From CAZETJ01 sp964514575 (lineage in GTDB: Bacteria > Patescibacteriota > Saccharimonadia > Saccharimonadales > UBA10212), in NCBI GenBank assembly GCA_964514575.1, contig CAZETJ010000003.1, positions 1 to 49,380 on the forward strand: a stretch of DNA of 49,380 nucleotides, written 5' to 3'. The first letter of the stretch is position 1. Every line of letters starts with the position of its first letter. This document shows positions 25,723 through 34,152 of the stretch, piece after piece. A program made the translations under genes and the position numbers. Under the pieces are notes generated by a model. It had not been told where the DNA came from. It searched no databases and was given only the letters and a program-made list of their open reading frames with translations.

Positions 25723-25728
25723 TCAAGA

Positions 25729-25757
25729 ATTGTACCCCTGATAACAAGCTTTGGCAA
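25729..25757 (-). promoter_or_regulatory. rpsB-tsf promoter (TTGCCA-17-TACAAT)
   Basis: TTGCCA (25757-25752) and TACAAT (25734-25729) are 17 nt apart on the minus strand. It is back to back with the rpmE promoter; the two -35 boxes are separated by only 7 nt. Confidence 0.6.
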
Positions 25758-25764
25758 CACCTTA

Positions 25765-25793
25765 TTGACCCATAGGGGTAAAACGGCTATACT
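25765..25793 (+). promoter_or_regulatory. rpmE promoter (TTGACC-17-TATACT)
   Basis: TTGACC at 25765-25770, a 17-nt spacer, and TATACT at 25788-25793. The ATG of rpmE follows 9 nt later with no Shine-Dalgarno, so the transcript is predicted to be leaderless or nearly so. Confidence 0.6.
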
Positions 25794-25802
25794 GTCCGGG
25801 TT

Positions 25803-26147
25803 ATGAAGAAGGAAATTCACCCTAAAGATTACCGTCCAGTTGCTTTTGCGGATAGCAACAACAACACGACTTTTATTACCCGCTCGACGGTAGCTACCGA
25901 CGAGACTATTACGCTTGACGGCGTAGAATATCCTTTTGTCAAAGTCCACATCTCTAGCGCTTCGCATCCCTTCTTCACCGGTGAGGAGAGGATCGTCGAT
26001 GTCGAAGGCCGAGTTGATAAATTCAAGGCTCGCCAAGCGGCCGCAGCTAAAGCCCAAGAAAAACGCGTCGCTACCAAGCCGAAAGCCAAAAAGTCCCAAA
26101 AATCCGATGCCCAAAAACTGGGCGCTACCAAATCCGGCCAAGAGTAA
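25803..26147 (+). CDS. rpmE2: 50S ribosomal protein L31, type B (zinc-free), with long basic tail
   Basis: 114 residues. The core (1-80) matches type B L31: KKEIHPKDYRPVAF, FITRSTV, YPFVKVHISSASHPFFTG and GRVDKFKAR. It lacks the zinc-binding Cys of type A L31. Residues about 81-114 form an extra Ala/Lys-rich tail not seen in the compact family members. It is monocistronic: its own promoter lies upstream and a hairpin terminator downstream at 26167-26194. Confidence 0.95.
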   Translation: MKKEIHPKDYRPVAFADSNNNTTFITRSTVATDETITLDGVEYPFVKVHISSASHPFFTGEERIVDVEGRVDKFKARQAAAAKAQEKRVATKPKAKKSQKSDAQKLGATKSGQE

Positions 26148-26166
26148 CTAGCCTACCCTGACCCAA

Positions 26167-26194
26167 ACTCCCCATTTATTTACGGGGAGTTTTT
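26167..26194 (+). terminator. rpmE intrinsic terminator
   Basis: ACTCCCC (26167-26173) pairs with GGGGAGT (26184-26190) over a 10-nt A/T-rich loop, followed by TTTT. The U-run merges into the TATACT box (26196-26201) that probably serves prfA. Confidence 0.75.
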
Positions 26195-26214
26195 ATATAC
26201 TAAAGAAAGTGACT

Positions 26215-27273
26215 ATGGACAACCAGCAGCAAACGCTACGAAGTGAATATCAGGATCTGCAGGCTCGCCTTCAGGATCCAGCTATTTATTCTTCTAAAGA
26301 TTATCCCGCCCTGGCTAGGCGCCACAGCCAATTAGAGGGGATTCTGAGCCTGTTTGACGAGTTGGCGGCACTGCAGAGTCAGCTGGTCGAGACTCGGCAA
26401 TTATCCGACAGTGGTGATGCTGAGTTGGCTGAGCTGGCCAAGAACGAGGCCCAAGACCTTGATACTAAACTGTCTGGCGTAAAAGCCAAGCTAGTCGAGG
26501 CTCTACTGCCTAAAGACCCGACTGACGAAAGAGATGCTATAGTCGAGATCCGGGCAGCGGCCGGTGGCGACGAAGCGTCCCTGTTTGCCGGCGACCTTTA
26601 CCGGATGTATGCCCGGTGGTGCGAGACTCACGGATACAAAATAGAGTTACTCAACCAAAGTCCTTCGGAGTCCGGCGGTTATAAGGAAATCAGCTTCGAA
26701 GTCCATGGGCCAGAGGCTTATAAAATGCTCAAGTTCGAAGCCGGCGTGCACCGGGTTCAGCGCGTCCCAACCACCGAAAGCCAGGGCCGAATCCATACCA
26801 GCACAGTGACTGTGGCTGTTTTGCCGGAAGCCGAAGAAACAGACATAGATGTTAAGCCAGAGGATCTAAGAATTGATGTTTTCCGAGCCAGCGGCCACGG
26901 CGGCCAGAGCGTCAACACTACGGATAGCGCCGTGCGCATCACTCACCTGCCCACCGGCATCGTCGTCAGCCAGCAGGATGAAAAAAGCCAGATCAAAAAC
27001 CGCGAAAAAGCTATGAGCGTGCTACGAGCGCGCCTTTTGGCCACTAAACTCGAGGAGGAACAAAAGCAACTTTCTGATAAACGCCGCTCGCTAATCGGCT
27101 CCGGCGACCGGGCTGAAAAAATCCGCACCTATAACTTTCCGCAGGACCGCATCACTGATCACCGCATCAATTATTCACGTTCCAATCTACCCGGAGCGCT
27201 AAACGGTGAGATCGACGATTTGATCGAGAAACTCCAGTCTGCCGAACGTCAATTGGCCGAAAATGACAATTGA
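26215..27273 (+). CDS. prfA: Peptide chain release factor 1
   Basis: 352 residues from ATG 26215; GTG at 26209 would add two residues. It terminates at UAG and UAA. The codon-reading tripeptide is PTT (185-187, RVPTTESQGRIHTS), where E. coli has PAT, and GGQ is at 229-231 (SGHGGQSVN). It lies in an operon with prmC, which overlaps it by 11 nt and methylates the GGQ glutamine. TATACT at 26196-26201 precedes the start by 13 nt. The stop is TGA. Confidence 0.96.
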   Translation: MDNQQQTLRSEYQDLQARLQDPAIYSSKDYPALARRHSQLEGILSLFDELAALQSQLVETRQLSDSGDAELAELAKNEAQDLDTKLSGVKAKLVEALLPKDPTDERDAIVEIRAAAGGDEASLFAGDLYRMYARWCETHGYKIELLNQSPSESGGYKEISFEVHGPEAYKMLKFEAGVHRVQRVPTTESQGRIHTSTVTVAVLPEAEETDIDVKPEDLRIDVFRASGHGGQSVNTTDSAVRITHLPTGIVVSQQDEKSQIKNREKAMSVLRARLLATKLEEEQKQLSDKRRSLIGSGDRAEKIRTYNFPQDRITDHRINYSRSNLPGALNGEIDDLIEKLQSAERQLAENDN

Positions 27274-28066
27274 CCAGTGGCTAAAAACAGCGGGTGCCAA
27301 ACTAGCTAAAGTCGACATCGGCTCAGCCCATTTGGACTCTTTGATATTACTGGAGGACGCCCTCCAAAAAGACCGAGCTTGGATTTTGGCCCATAAAGAA
27401 ACTGCACTCAATAACACCCAGGTAGGCAAATTAAAACGGCAAATCGACAGGCGCTCTCACCACGAACCGCTAGCTTATATCCGTGGTTTTACGGAGTTCT
27501 ATGGCCGACGTTTTAAAATCAACCGGCATGTTTTAGAGCCCCGGCCAGAGTCCGAGACCATGATCGAACTCTTAAAAAACCTGCCCCTGCCAGACAAGCC
27601 GGCGATTGCCGACATCGGGACTGGCAGCGGCGCCATCGGCATCACCGCCTCCTTAGAGATTCATAAAACGACAGTCGATCTTTACGACATCGACAGCTAT
27701 GCCCTGGCGGTTGCCCGCCACAATACCGTGATGCATGAGCTTCACCTCCACGCCTATAAGCGCGACCTCCTGAATCGCCCTGCCCGCGCCTACGACGTGC
27801 TTTTGGCGAACCTGCCCTATGTGCCCGACCACTGGAAAATCAACGACGCCGCGGCCATGGAGCCTCGGATTGCCATTTTTGGTGGTAAAGATGGGCTAGA
27901 TGTCTACCGACGCTTTTTCGGCCAACTGGAAACTATCGCGAGTCGACCCAAATTCGTCCTAACTGAGGCTTTACCGCCCCAGCACCCAACGCTAGCCGAA
28001 ATAGCCGCCGACGGTGGCTATCAGCTCCGCCAGAGCGAAGACTTCATACAGATTTTCGAAGCCTAA
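27263..28066 (+). CDS. prmC: Release factor glutamine methyltransferase PrmC, with NLPY in place of NPPY
   Basis: 267 residues. It transfers a methyl group from SAM to the GGQ glutamine of RF1 and RF2. An N-terminal helical bundle (about 1-80) is followed by the methyltransferase domain: ADIGTGSGAIG (116-126) binds SAM, and LANLPYVPD carries N183-L184-P185-Y186. The family motif is NPPY, where Asn and Tyr hold the glutamine; here the first Pro is Leu while Asn and Tyr are kept. The location directly after prfA, with an 11-nt overlap, supports the assignment. Its TAA abuts the stop of the convergent htrA gene with no spacer. Confidence 0.92.
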   Translation: MTIDQWLKTAGAKLAKVDIGSAHLDSLILLEDALQKDRAWILAHKETALNNTQVGKLKRQIDRRSHHEPLAYIRGFTEFYGRRFKINRHVLEPRPESETMIELLKNLPLPDKPAIADIGTGSGAIGITASLEIHKTTVDLYDIDSYALAVARHNTVMHELHLHAYKRDLLNRPARAYDVLLANLPYVPDHWKINDAAAMEPRIAIFGGKDGLDVYRRFFGQLETIASRPKFVLTEALPPQHPTLAEIAADGGYQLRQSEDFIQIFEA

Positions 28067-29323
28067 TTACTGTGGTTGGTTGACCAGTGTGGCGTGGACT
28101 GTCAAGGTTTTGCCGCCACGAACTACCGTCAAAGCTATCTTGTCGCCGACTTTGAAGCGGCTGATAGCCGCCGTCAGGCTGGTTTTATCATCGATTGTAA
28201 TGTTATTAATCTTGGTGATTACGTCTTTATCCTGGATACCAGCGCTAGCCGCTGGGCTGCCCGGAACGACAGACGGCGAACTGTCGTTAGATATCACATA
28301 AGCGCCGCGGTCAACCTTCAGGTTAAATTGACTGGCCAGATCGTTGGTCAAAGAAACATAGTGAACGCCAAGATATGGTTGTTGTAGCTGGCCGCTGGTG
28401 AGTACGCTGGTAATCGCGCCTTTAAGATCGTTAATCGGCTGAGCAAAGCCAATATTCTGGGCATTGCTGGCTACCGCTGTGTTGATGCCTATAACTTCGC
28501 CGTTAATATTTACTAATGGGCCGCCGGAGTTGCCCTCGTTAATGGCCGCGTCTGTCTGAAACAGATCGACCAAGTTTTCGGAAGCCGTCAAACTGCTTTG
28601 GTCAGCGGCAGTCACATCTCGGCCGAAGCCAGAAATTATGCCACTAGTCACCGTGTTCTGGAACTGGCCGAGGGCGTTGCCAATAGCTATGACGCGGTCG
28701 CCAACTTGGACTTGGGAGGAGTCTCCCAACGTAACCGGCACTAGGGTTTTGCCGTTTAAGTTAGTAATTTTCAAAAAGGCAATGTCCTGCGAACTGGAGT
28801 CCGGACTGCGGCCGATTACCTGGACGTTGTCGTAGTGGGTTCCATCCGCCAGAGTTACACTGACGCTGGTCGTCCCGGCCGGCACTACGTGGCGGTTGGT
28901 CACAATAACTCCGTCTGGGCTAATGATAAAGCCGGTTCCAGCGCTCTGCTGGGCAAAGGTCTGGCTAAAGCCGAAGACATCCGTGGCGCTAGCTTGGCTC
29001 TGGACATCAACACTAACTACGCTCTGGCCGACATTCTTGGCGATCTGATCTATCAGTGCGCTCTCGTCTGACACATACTGCTGTTTAGCGGCGGTGCTGG
29101 TATTGTGATGACCGCGATTATATAGCCAGGCGCCTAGGTAGCCCCCGCCCAGGCCTAATATAAAGAAAGCTAAAACGACTATGGTGGCAATCCGATAGCG
29201 CCAGCCGAAGCGACGCGCCTTATCGACAAAGCCTAAAGTCGATTTCTTGCCCCCCGCCCCTCGCTGGGGACGAGTTGAATAAACAGCGGTGGACGATTCA
29301 TTTTTGTCTAGTTCTGGCTTCAT
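28067..29323 (-). CDS. Membrane-anchored HtrA/DegP-type serine protease
   Basis: 418 residues from ATG 29323. A basic cytosolic N-terminus is followed by one membrane helix (44-67) and then the extracellular trypsin-like domain with an intact triad: H145 (VTNRHVV), D180 (SSQDIAFL) and S266 (GNSGGPLV). One PDZ domain follows (about 320-415), giving a one-PDZ DegS/HtrA-like layout. It probably does quality control or signalling on surface proteins. The longer open frame to 29401 would run into the neighbouring gene; ATG 29323 leaves a 43-nt gap. No strong Shine-Dalgarno is present. Confidence 0.93.
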   Translation of the reverse strand: MKPELDKNESSTAVYSTRPQRGAGGKKSTLGFVDKARRFGWRYRIATIVVLAFFILGLGGGYLGAWLYNRGHHNTSTAAKQQYVSDESALIDQIAKNVGQSVVSVDVQSQASATDVFGFSQTFAQQSAGTGFIISPDGVIVTNRHVVPAGTTSVSVTLADGTHYDNVQVIGRSPDSSSQDIAFLKITNLNGKTLVPVTLGDSSQVQVGDRVIAIGNALGQFQNTVTSGIISGFGRDVTAADQSSLTASENLVDLFQTDAAINEGNSGGPLVNINGEVIGINTAVASNAQNIGFAQPINDLKGAITSVLTSGQLQQPYLGVHYVSLTNDLASQFNLKVDRGAYVISNDSSPSVVPGSPAASAGIQDKDVITKINNITIDDKTSLTAAISRFKVGDKIALTVVRGGKTLTVHATLVNQPQ

Positions 29324-29366
29324 CTTCTGGTATTTTGCCGTGGGTTTCTTAAAACTTGCTGAAAAC

Positions 29367-30116
29367 CTATATGGTTGCCCCGCTCCAATCGGACAAAACA
29401 AGTACGATCAGAAGGATCGCCGCCATAATCCCGAGCAGCTGCCGCTCTAACATAACGGTCAGTTTGTCATTAGCCTCTAGATAATAAAGCGCCGCCAGGC
29501 CATAGCCTACAACTGTCAGAATAACGATAATTTGGGCGATCGAACCGTAAAACAGTAGCCAGTGGCCCAATATAAAGGCCAGACTCGCCGAAAAGAATGC
29601 CCAAACGTGCGACAGCAGCGTTGAATATGGCTCTTCAAAGCTGGTCATAAAGTGCCGAGCCGAAATATAGGCGATCAGCCAAGTACCGGCGACCAACACC
29701 GGCAGCGACGCATCGCCGAATTTTAGATAAAAAATCGACAGTCCAGCCAGCTGCCCAATCATAGCCTGGACAGAAACGCTTAAGGCATCGTAGCGCGGCT
29801 TCAAATAGATTAGCCACCCGGCCCATAGGACAACCCAAAACAATTGCCACCAGGTAGTGGCCGTGGAGGCCATAAACAAGATGGCCGACACTCCAACTAT
29901 GATATCGACGCCGTTCGATGTCACATTGGCAATCCAGTAACGCGGCCTAACGGCGAATATTCGCCATTTGCTCAGAACTACCAGCAAAATGGCCGGCCAA
30001 ACAAAGTTAGTCCTGATCAAAATATAGGCCAAAATCGGCAGCAGCGCCTTGAGCGCTATATGAGTAACGTGCGAGAACCCTCTAGTTGGCTTAATTTTAG
30101 CCGGAAGTTGCAGCAT
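29367..30116 (-). CDS. Polytopic membrane protein of unknown function
   Basis: 249 residues with about seven or eight hydrophobic segments and few charged loops; Trp and Tyr are common at segment ends. I recognise no family motif. The start overlaps the 3' end of the LCP gene by 20 nt, with AGG 5-7 nt before the ATG, so it is co-translated with a wall-polymer ligase, and htrA follows on the same strand. An envelope role is likely from context only. Candidates include a lipid-carrier or polymer transporter, but no motif supports one. Confidence 0.6.
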   Translation of the reverse strand: MLQLPAKIKPTRGFSHVTHIALKALLPILAYILIRTNFVWPAILLVVLSKWRIFAVRPRYWIANVTSNGVDIIVGVSAILFMASTATTWWQLFWVVLWAGWLIYLKPRYDALSVSVQAMIGQLAGLSIFYLKFGDASLPVLVAGTWLIAYISARHFMTSFEEPYSTLLSHVWAFFSASLAFILGHWLLFYGSIAQIIVILTVVGYGLAALYYLEANDKLTVMLERQLLGIMAAILLIVLVLSDWSGATI

Positions 30117-31728
30117 CTCTGCCTAAGATTATAACAAAGCTAGTGCCGGCCGGCGGCGTCACTCCGGCGGATTTAGGAACCGACGAAACCGCCGTCACGC
30201 CAAAGCGCTCCTCTAGATAATGGCGCGTATATTTATCTTTGCCCTTGGTCAAATCTACCAGCGTTGTAGTCGCTGGGTTGCTAACGCTTGGCGTGTTGGC
30301 GATTGTAGTCACCGTGTAGCCGTATGATTTCAGCAATGTGCCTTTACTGGTCGCCATACCCGCTATATCGGTAGCGTTATAGACTGCTATGTTGGCGTTC
30401 TCTTTGGCTATAAAGCTATCGCGCATAACGTTTCGAACGTAGTTTTGGATATCGCTGTAATCGAGAAGCCCGGCTTTCGGCTCGACTATCGAAGTCGACC
30501 CGTCCACCGTACCAGTTGTCAGAAAATCGTGAGGCGGGGTGACCAAATCCAGCGAGGTTATTTTGTTGGAAGGGATCTTTTGGGCGATTTGGTAGACGCG
30601 GGTCGTATCGTTGACCGAAAAGTCAGTATAAACATTATTGCCAAGGCTATTGAGCAAGCTGCTAACCTTCACCGGGTTGCTGAAAGTACCAAGGCTCAGC
30701 GTTTTGTCTTTCATGGCTACGAGAAGCAGCCGCTGGCGCTCGGCTCGGGCGAAGTCAGAACTGGTTTCGCGCGATTTGGCATAGAGCAAAGCTTTCTGGC
30801 CATCCATTGTCTGTACGCCGGGTTTAGCAATAACGGGGTTGTAACCGTTCTCCCAGGCGATTGTCGGGTCGTACAGTTCGTCGGGGACATTGACCGTTAC
30901 GCCGCCTAAACTGTTTACAACGTCCTTAAAGGCCGTAAAATCGACGACTACGTGGTAGTGAATCGGGACGCCAATAATCGGGCTTAGGGTATCGTCTAGG
31001 GCTTTAAGGCCATCCTGCTCCTGCCCAGCCAGCGTTTTCGCTCTAGAGGCTTCTTTAGCTAGTGCGTAGACGGCATTAATCTTCTGGTTAGCGCTACACG
31101 GCAGCTTGACGCACAGGTCGCGCGGTATGCTTAGCATAACTACGTTATTGTTTATTGGGTCAATGCTGACAACCATAATAGTATCTGTTAAATCTGGGCC
31201 GTCGTGGCCCGGCCCGCCAATACCAAGAAGCAGTATATTGACTCGCCCGTCGCCCTCGCCTCTCAGCTGATTAATGTCGACGTTGGCCGCCAGCGCCGGC
31301 GCCTTACCGCCGCCGCGAAAAAGATGACGCTCAGTGACATAAATTTTTACCGCAAAATACATGCCCAGCAGTAAAACCAGCGAGGCTAAAACTAGTCCGG
31401 TGCGTTTGAGAGATTTTCGCAGTTTGGGCCGCGCAAAACCGAAGCGGTACTTCTTCTTGGGTATGGAATTGCTATCGAGCACTATTGGCGAGTCGAGCAG
31501 AGCTGCTTCATCAACTTCTGGAGTCGGATTAATTCCTCCCTGGCTGGCTCTCATGGGGTAAAAGCCGTCTGTCAACTTCATCACCGAGCCCAGCGAAGGG
31601 GTGGTGTGGCCTCGTTTTGGCCGGAATGCGCTATTACTAGCTGGCAGGCCCAGCTGCCGGCCATCAGACACAAAACCATCTATTGGTAGGGACTTTTTGC
31701 CCCTCCGAAAGTCCTTACGATCGTCCAT
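30097..31728 (-). CDS. LytR-CpsA-Psr (LCP) family wall-polymer ligase with LytR_C domain
   Basis: 543 residues. A cytosolic N-terminus of about 110 residues is followed by one membrane helix (about 116-138). The extracellular LCP domain (about 170-330) has NILLLGIGG, DTIMVVSIDP, IPRDLCVKLP and the Arg-rich YAKSRETSSDFARAERQ. A LytR_C domain lies near residues 440-535. LCP enzymes move glycopolymers from the undecaprenyl carrier to the cell wall, which fits UppS in the same window. The long cytosolic tail is unusual. An extended -10 (TGGTATACT) ends 12 nt before the ATG, with no Shine-Dalgarno. Confidence 0.92.
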   Translation of the reverse strand: MDDRKDFRRGKKSLPIDGFVSDGRQLGLPASNSAFRPKRGHTTPSLGSVMKLTDGFYPMRASQGGINPTPEVDEAALLDSPIVLDSNSIPKKKYRFGFARPKLRKSLKRTGLVLASLVLLLGMYFAVKIYVTERHLFRGGGKAPALAANVDINQLRGEGDGRVNILLLGIGGPGHDGPDLTDTIMVVSIDPINNNVVMLSIPRDLCVKLPCSANQKINAVYALAKEASRAKTLAGQEQDGLKALDDTLSPIIGVPIHYHVVVDFTAFKDVVNSLGGVTVNVPDELYDPTIAWENGYNPVIAKPGVQTMDGQKALLYAKSRETSSDFARAERQRLLLVAMKDKTLSLGTFSNPVKVSSLLNSLGNNVYTDFSVNDTTRVYQIAQKIPSNKITSLDLVTPPHDFLTTGTVDGSTSIVEPKAGLLDYSDIQNYVRNVMRDSFIAKENANIAVYNATDIAGMATSKGTLLKSYGYTVTTIANTPSVSNPATTTLVDLTKGKDKYTRHYLEERFGVTAVSSVPKSAGVTPPAGTSFVIILGRDAATSG

Positions 31729-31740
31729 AATTCACGTTTT

Positions 31741-31806
31741 AGTATACCATTGGCCGTGGGGTGCCGGAGCACCCAAATTGTTTATGTCTACGCAAGCCCG
31801 TATAAT
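31741..31806. promoter_or_regulatory. Divergent promoters of the LCP gene and lepB with a hairpin between them
   Basis: Minus strand: extended -10 TGGTATACT (31749-31741) for the LCP gene. Plus strand: TTGTTT (31778-31783), a 17-nt spacer, and TATAAT (31801-31806) for lepB. Between them GGGTGC (31759-31764) pairs with GCACCC (31769-31774) around CGGA. This palindrome could be an operator controlling both genes or simply an insulating hairpin. Confidence 0.5.
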
Positions 31807-31816
31807 AGTTTTACAG

Positions 31817-32473
31817 ATGAAATTTCCATCGCTAAAACGATCTAAGCCAGCCGCCAAACCATCGGCAGCTGAGACAGCTACCTCTGCTCCAATCTCTAAT
31901 TTTCGTAAACAAACGACTGAGGCAGCCTCGCTAATACTACTTCTGGTTGGCGTAATTCTGGTGACTATTTTGATTAAGTCTTACTTGGTCCAACCCTATA
32001 TCGTTGACGGTCAAAGTATGGAACCAACTCTGTCGGACCACGACCGCTTACTAGTCGACAAGCTGCCCCGTACTTTCGGCCGTATCGACGGCCGCGCTTA
32101 CATACCAAAGCGCGGCGATATCATTATCTTTAACCAATCGAACCTACCTGGGTATACTGGCTCAAAACAGTTAATTAAAAGGGTTATCGGCCTGCCTGGC
32201 GACCAGATAGTTATCAAGGACGATACGTTAAGCATCTACAACCAGGCCGACCCTAAAGGGTTTGATCCGGATTTTACGTTGAACTACCACCCCAGTACAA
32301 CCTCCGTTATGGGCTCTACCGATACGCTGCTTGGGTCCAACCAAGTATTCGTCCTGGGCGACAACCGCAACAATTCAGAAGATTCTCGCTATTTTGGTGC
32401 GGTCAACCTGAACCAAATAGTTGGGAAGCTATCGTTCAGGATCTTTCCAATCAGCAAAGCCCAGCACTTCTAG
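31817..32473 (+). CDS. lepB: Signal peptidase I
   Basis: 218 residues from ATG 31817. The frame is open upstream, but the promoter's -10 box lies at 31801-31806, so an earlier start (ATG 31784) would not be transcribed from it. A cytosolic N-terminus precedes one helix (37-55). The Ser/Lys catalytic dyad is S67 (VDGQSMEPTL) and K121 (LIKRVIGLPGD), and the conserved VLGDNRNNSEDSR lies near the C-terminus. It removes Sec signal peptides outside the membrane. It converges on parB with a 16-nt gap. Confidence 0.95.
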   Translation: MKFPSLKRSKPAAKPSAAETATSAPISNFRKQTTEAASLILLLVGVILVTILIKSYLVQPYIVDGQSMEPTLSDHDRLLVDKLPRTFGRIDGRAYIPKRGDIIIFNQSNLPGYTGSKQLIKRVIGLPGDQIVIKDDTLSIYNQADPKGFDPDFTLNYHPSTTSVMGSTDTLLGSNQVFVLGDNRNNSEDSRYFGAVNLNQIVGKLSFRIFPISKAQHF

Positions 32474-32489
32474 CGCTTGACTACAAAAT

Positions 32490-33359
32490 TTACTCAGTGT
32501 CTTTAGAAAGAAATTTAGCGATCCGCTGCAAGTCTTCTTCACTCTTGAAGTGGATAATAAGTTGGCCGCCATGGGCCGTGTGCTTAAGTTGAACCTTGGC
32601 AGCCAGTTTGGTACCCACCTGGCGAGTCAGGTCGGTCTCGCTAAGCGTTGTTTTCTTAGCCGCGGTGCTGTCGGCACCCCTTTTGGCCGCCACGGCGAAC
32701 TGCTCAGCTTGCCTGACCGTCCAGCCATTGTTCAAAATACAATGTAGTAATTCGTCTTGCTTGGCGTCCATACCCTTTAGGGCCAAGATGGCCCGGGCAT
32801 GCCCTTCGGTTAACTTGCCGTCCCTAAGCGCTTGCATAGCTACGCTAGGTAACTGTAGTAAACGGGTCATATTGCTTATGGTACTAGGAGCTTTTCCAAG
32901 CTTTTGAGCGATCGCTTCTAGCCCCAAATTAAATTGCTGCTGTAATTTATAAATACTCAAAGCCTGCTCCAACGGCGACAGGTCGATCCTTTGGATATTC
33001 TCAATCAAGGATAGCTCCACCTCTTCCAACTCTTGCAGGGATCGGACAATCGATGGGATGTGAGTTAGCTTGGCGTCCTTAGCAGCCCGCCAACGCCGCT
33101 CTCCGGCCACTATCCGATAGGCGCTGGGACTTTTAGAACGCACCACTATGATCGGCTGGAGCACTCCATGCCGCTTAACAGAAGCGACTAATTCGCCGTG
33201 CGCGGCGTCGTTAAATTCGCGTCTAGGCTGCTCGGGATTGGGGGCGATATCGGTGATGAGTAATTTTTGTACTCTAGAACCATCATCCGCCAGAATAGCT
33301 ACGTCCAAGTCTTTGGGCATTAATGCATCAAAGCCGCGCCCTAGTCTACTATTTGCCAT
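32490..33359 (-). CDS. parB: Chromosome partitioning protein ParB
   Basis: 289 residues. The N-terminal CTPase/ParA-contact region has GERRWRAAK and ENIQR, DLSPLEQA follows, and then the helix-turn-helix (about 150-180) that reads parS. The C-terminal dimerisation part is short. It overlaps parA by 11 nt. I found no canonical 16-bp parS in the window. Confidence 0.95.
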   Translation of the reverse strand: MANSRLGRGFDALMPKDLDVAILADDGSRVQKLLITDIAPNPEQPRREFNDAAHGELVASVKRHGVLQPIIVVRSKSPSAYRIVAGERRWRAAKDAKLTHIPSIVRSLQELEEVELSLIENIQRIDLSPLEQALSIYKLQQQFNLGLEAIAQKLGKAPSTISNMTRLLQLPSVAMQALRDGKLTEGHARAILALKGMDAKQDELLHCILNNGWTVRQAEQFAVAAKRGADSTAAKKTTLSETDLTRQVGTKLAAKVQLKHTAHGGQLIIHFKSEEDLQRIAKFLSKDTE

Positions 33360-34113
33360 ATACTTTACCCTCCAACTCTTTGGTCAGCGCTTTATAAGCC
33401 CTGGCGCCTTTACTCCATTTATCATACTCCATTATCGGCTTGCCGAAACTGGGCGCTTCAGCCAGCCGGACGTTACGCGGAATGATTGTTTCGAATAACT
33501 TGTCGCCGAAGTGCTTGGATAGCTCGTCTTTAACCTGGTCAGATAGACTATTGCGGGGGTCGTAGAGCGTCAGCACCAGACCCAACAGATTGAGATTAGG
33601 GTTGAGGCCGCCCTGAACCTGTTGAATCACGCTCAAGAGCTGACTTAAGCCCTCCAGGGCGTAATATTCAGCCTGCACCGGTATCAGCACGTCTGTGGCG
33701 GCACTCAAGGCATTGACCGTCAATAGCCCCAGGCTTGGCGGACAGTCGATGATTATAAAGTCGTAGCTCAAGCCTTCCAGAACGTGCTTTAAGTAATACT
33801 CTCTGCCGGGCAACTCTACTAGCTCAATTTCGGAGCCAGCTAGCTGGGCATTGCTGGGCAGCAAAAATAACTTATCCTTGCCAATTTTTTTAAGAGCCTT
33901 GCTTACCTCAGCGCGCGAAAACAGCACGTCGTACAATGTCACGCTCAGCCCCTGCTTATCAACACCCAAGCCACTGGTGGTATTGCCCTGCGGGTCAATA
34001 TCAACTACCAGCACCGACCGGCCGTCTTTGGCCAAATACGAAGCTAGGTTTATAGCCGTGGTCGTCTTGCCCACGCCGCCCTTCTGATTCAAAACCGCCA
34101 ATATGTTAGCCAC
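33349..34113 (-). CDS. parA: Chromosome partitioning ATPase ParA (Soj)
   Basis: 254 residues from GTG 34113. The deviant Walker A is KGGVGKTTT (11-19), Walker A' is DIDPQGN, and the Walker B region is FIIIDCPPSLG. It binds the nucleoid as an ATP dimer and moves ParB-parS complexes. GATAAT lies 14 nt before the GTG. The giant surface-protein gene ends 39 nt upstream, so read-through from it is possible. Confidence 0.95.
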   Translation of the reverse strand: MANILAVLNQKGGVGKTTTAINLASYLAKDGRSVLVVDIDPQGNTTSGLGVDKQGLSVTLYDVLFSRAEVSKALKKIGKDKLFLLPSNAQLAGSEIELVELPGREYYLKHVLEGLSYDFIIIDCPPSLGLLTVNALSAATDVLIPVQAEYYALEGLSQLLSVIQQVQGGLNPNLNLLGLVLTLYDPRNSLSDQVKDELSKHFGDKLFETIIPRNVRLAEAPSFGKPIMEYDKWSKGARAYKALTKELEGKVYGK

Positions 34114-34152
34114 TATTTGTTTTACCTATTATCTTATCTAAGCCTAGCATAT

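Noticed and set aside
29324..29401. 26-residue N-terminal extension of HtrA
   Set aside because: It would overlap the upstream membrane-protein gene, and the basic cytosolic start at MKPELDK is the more natural one.
31601..31816. N-terminal extension of lepB in the open frame from 31601
   Set aside because: It overlaps the divergent LCP gene start and lies upstream of the lepB -10 box. The signal peptidase fold begins after ATG 31817.
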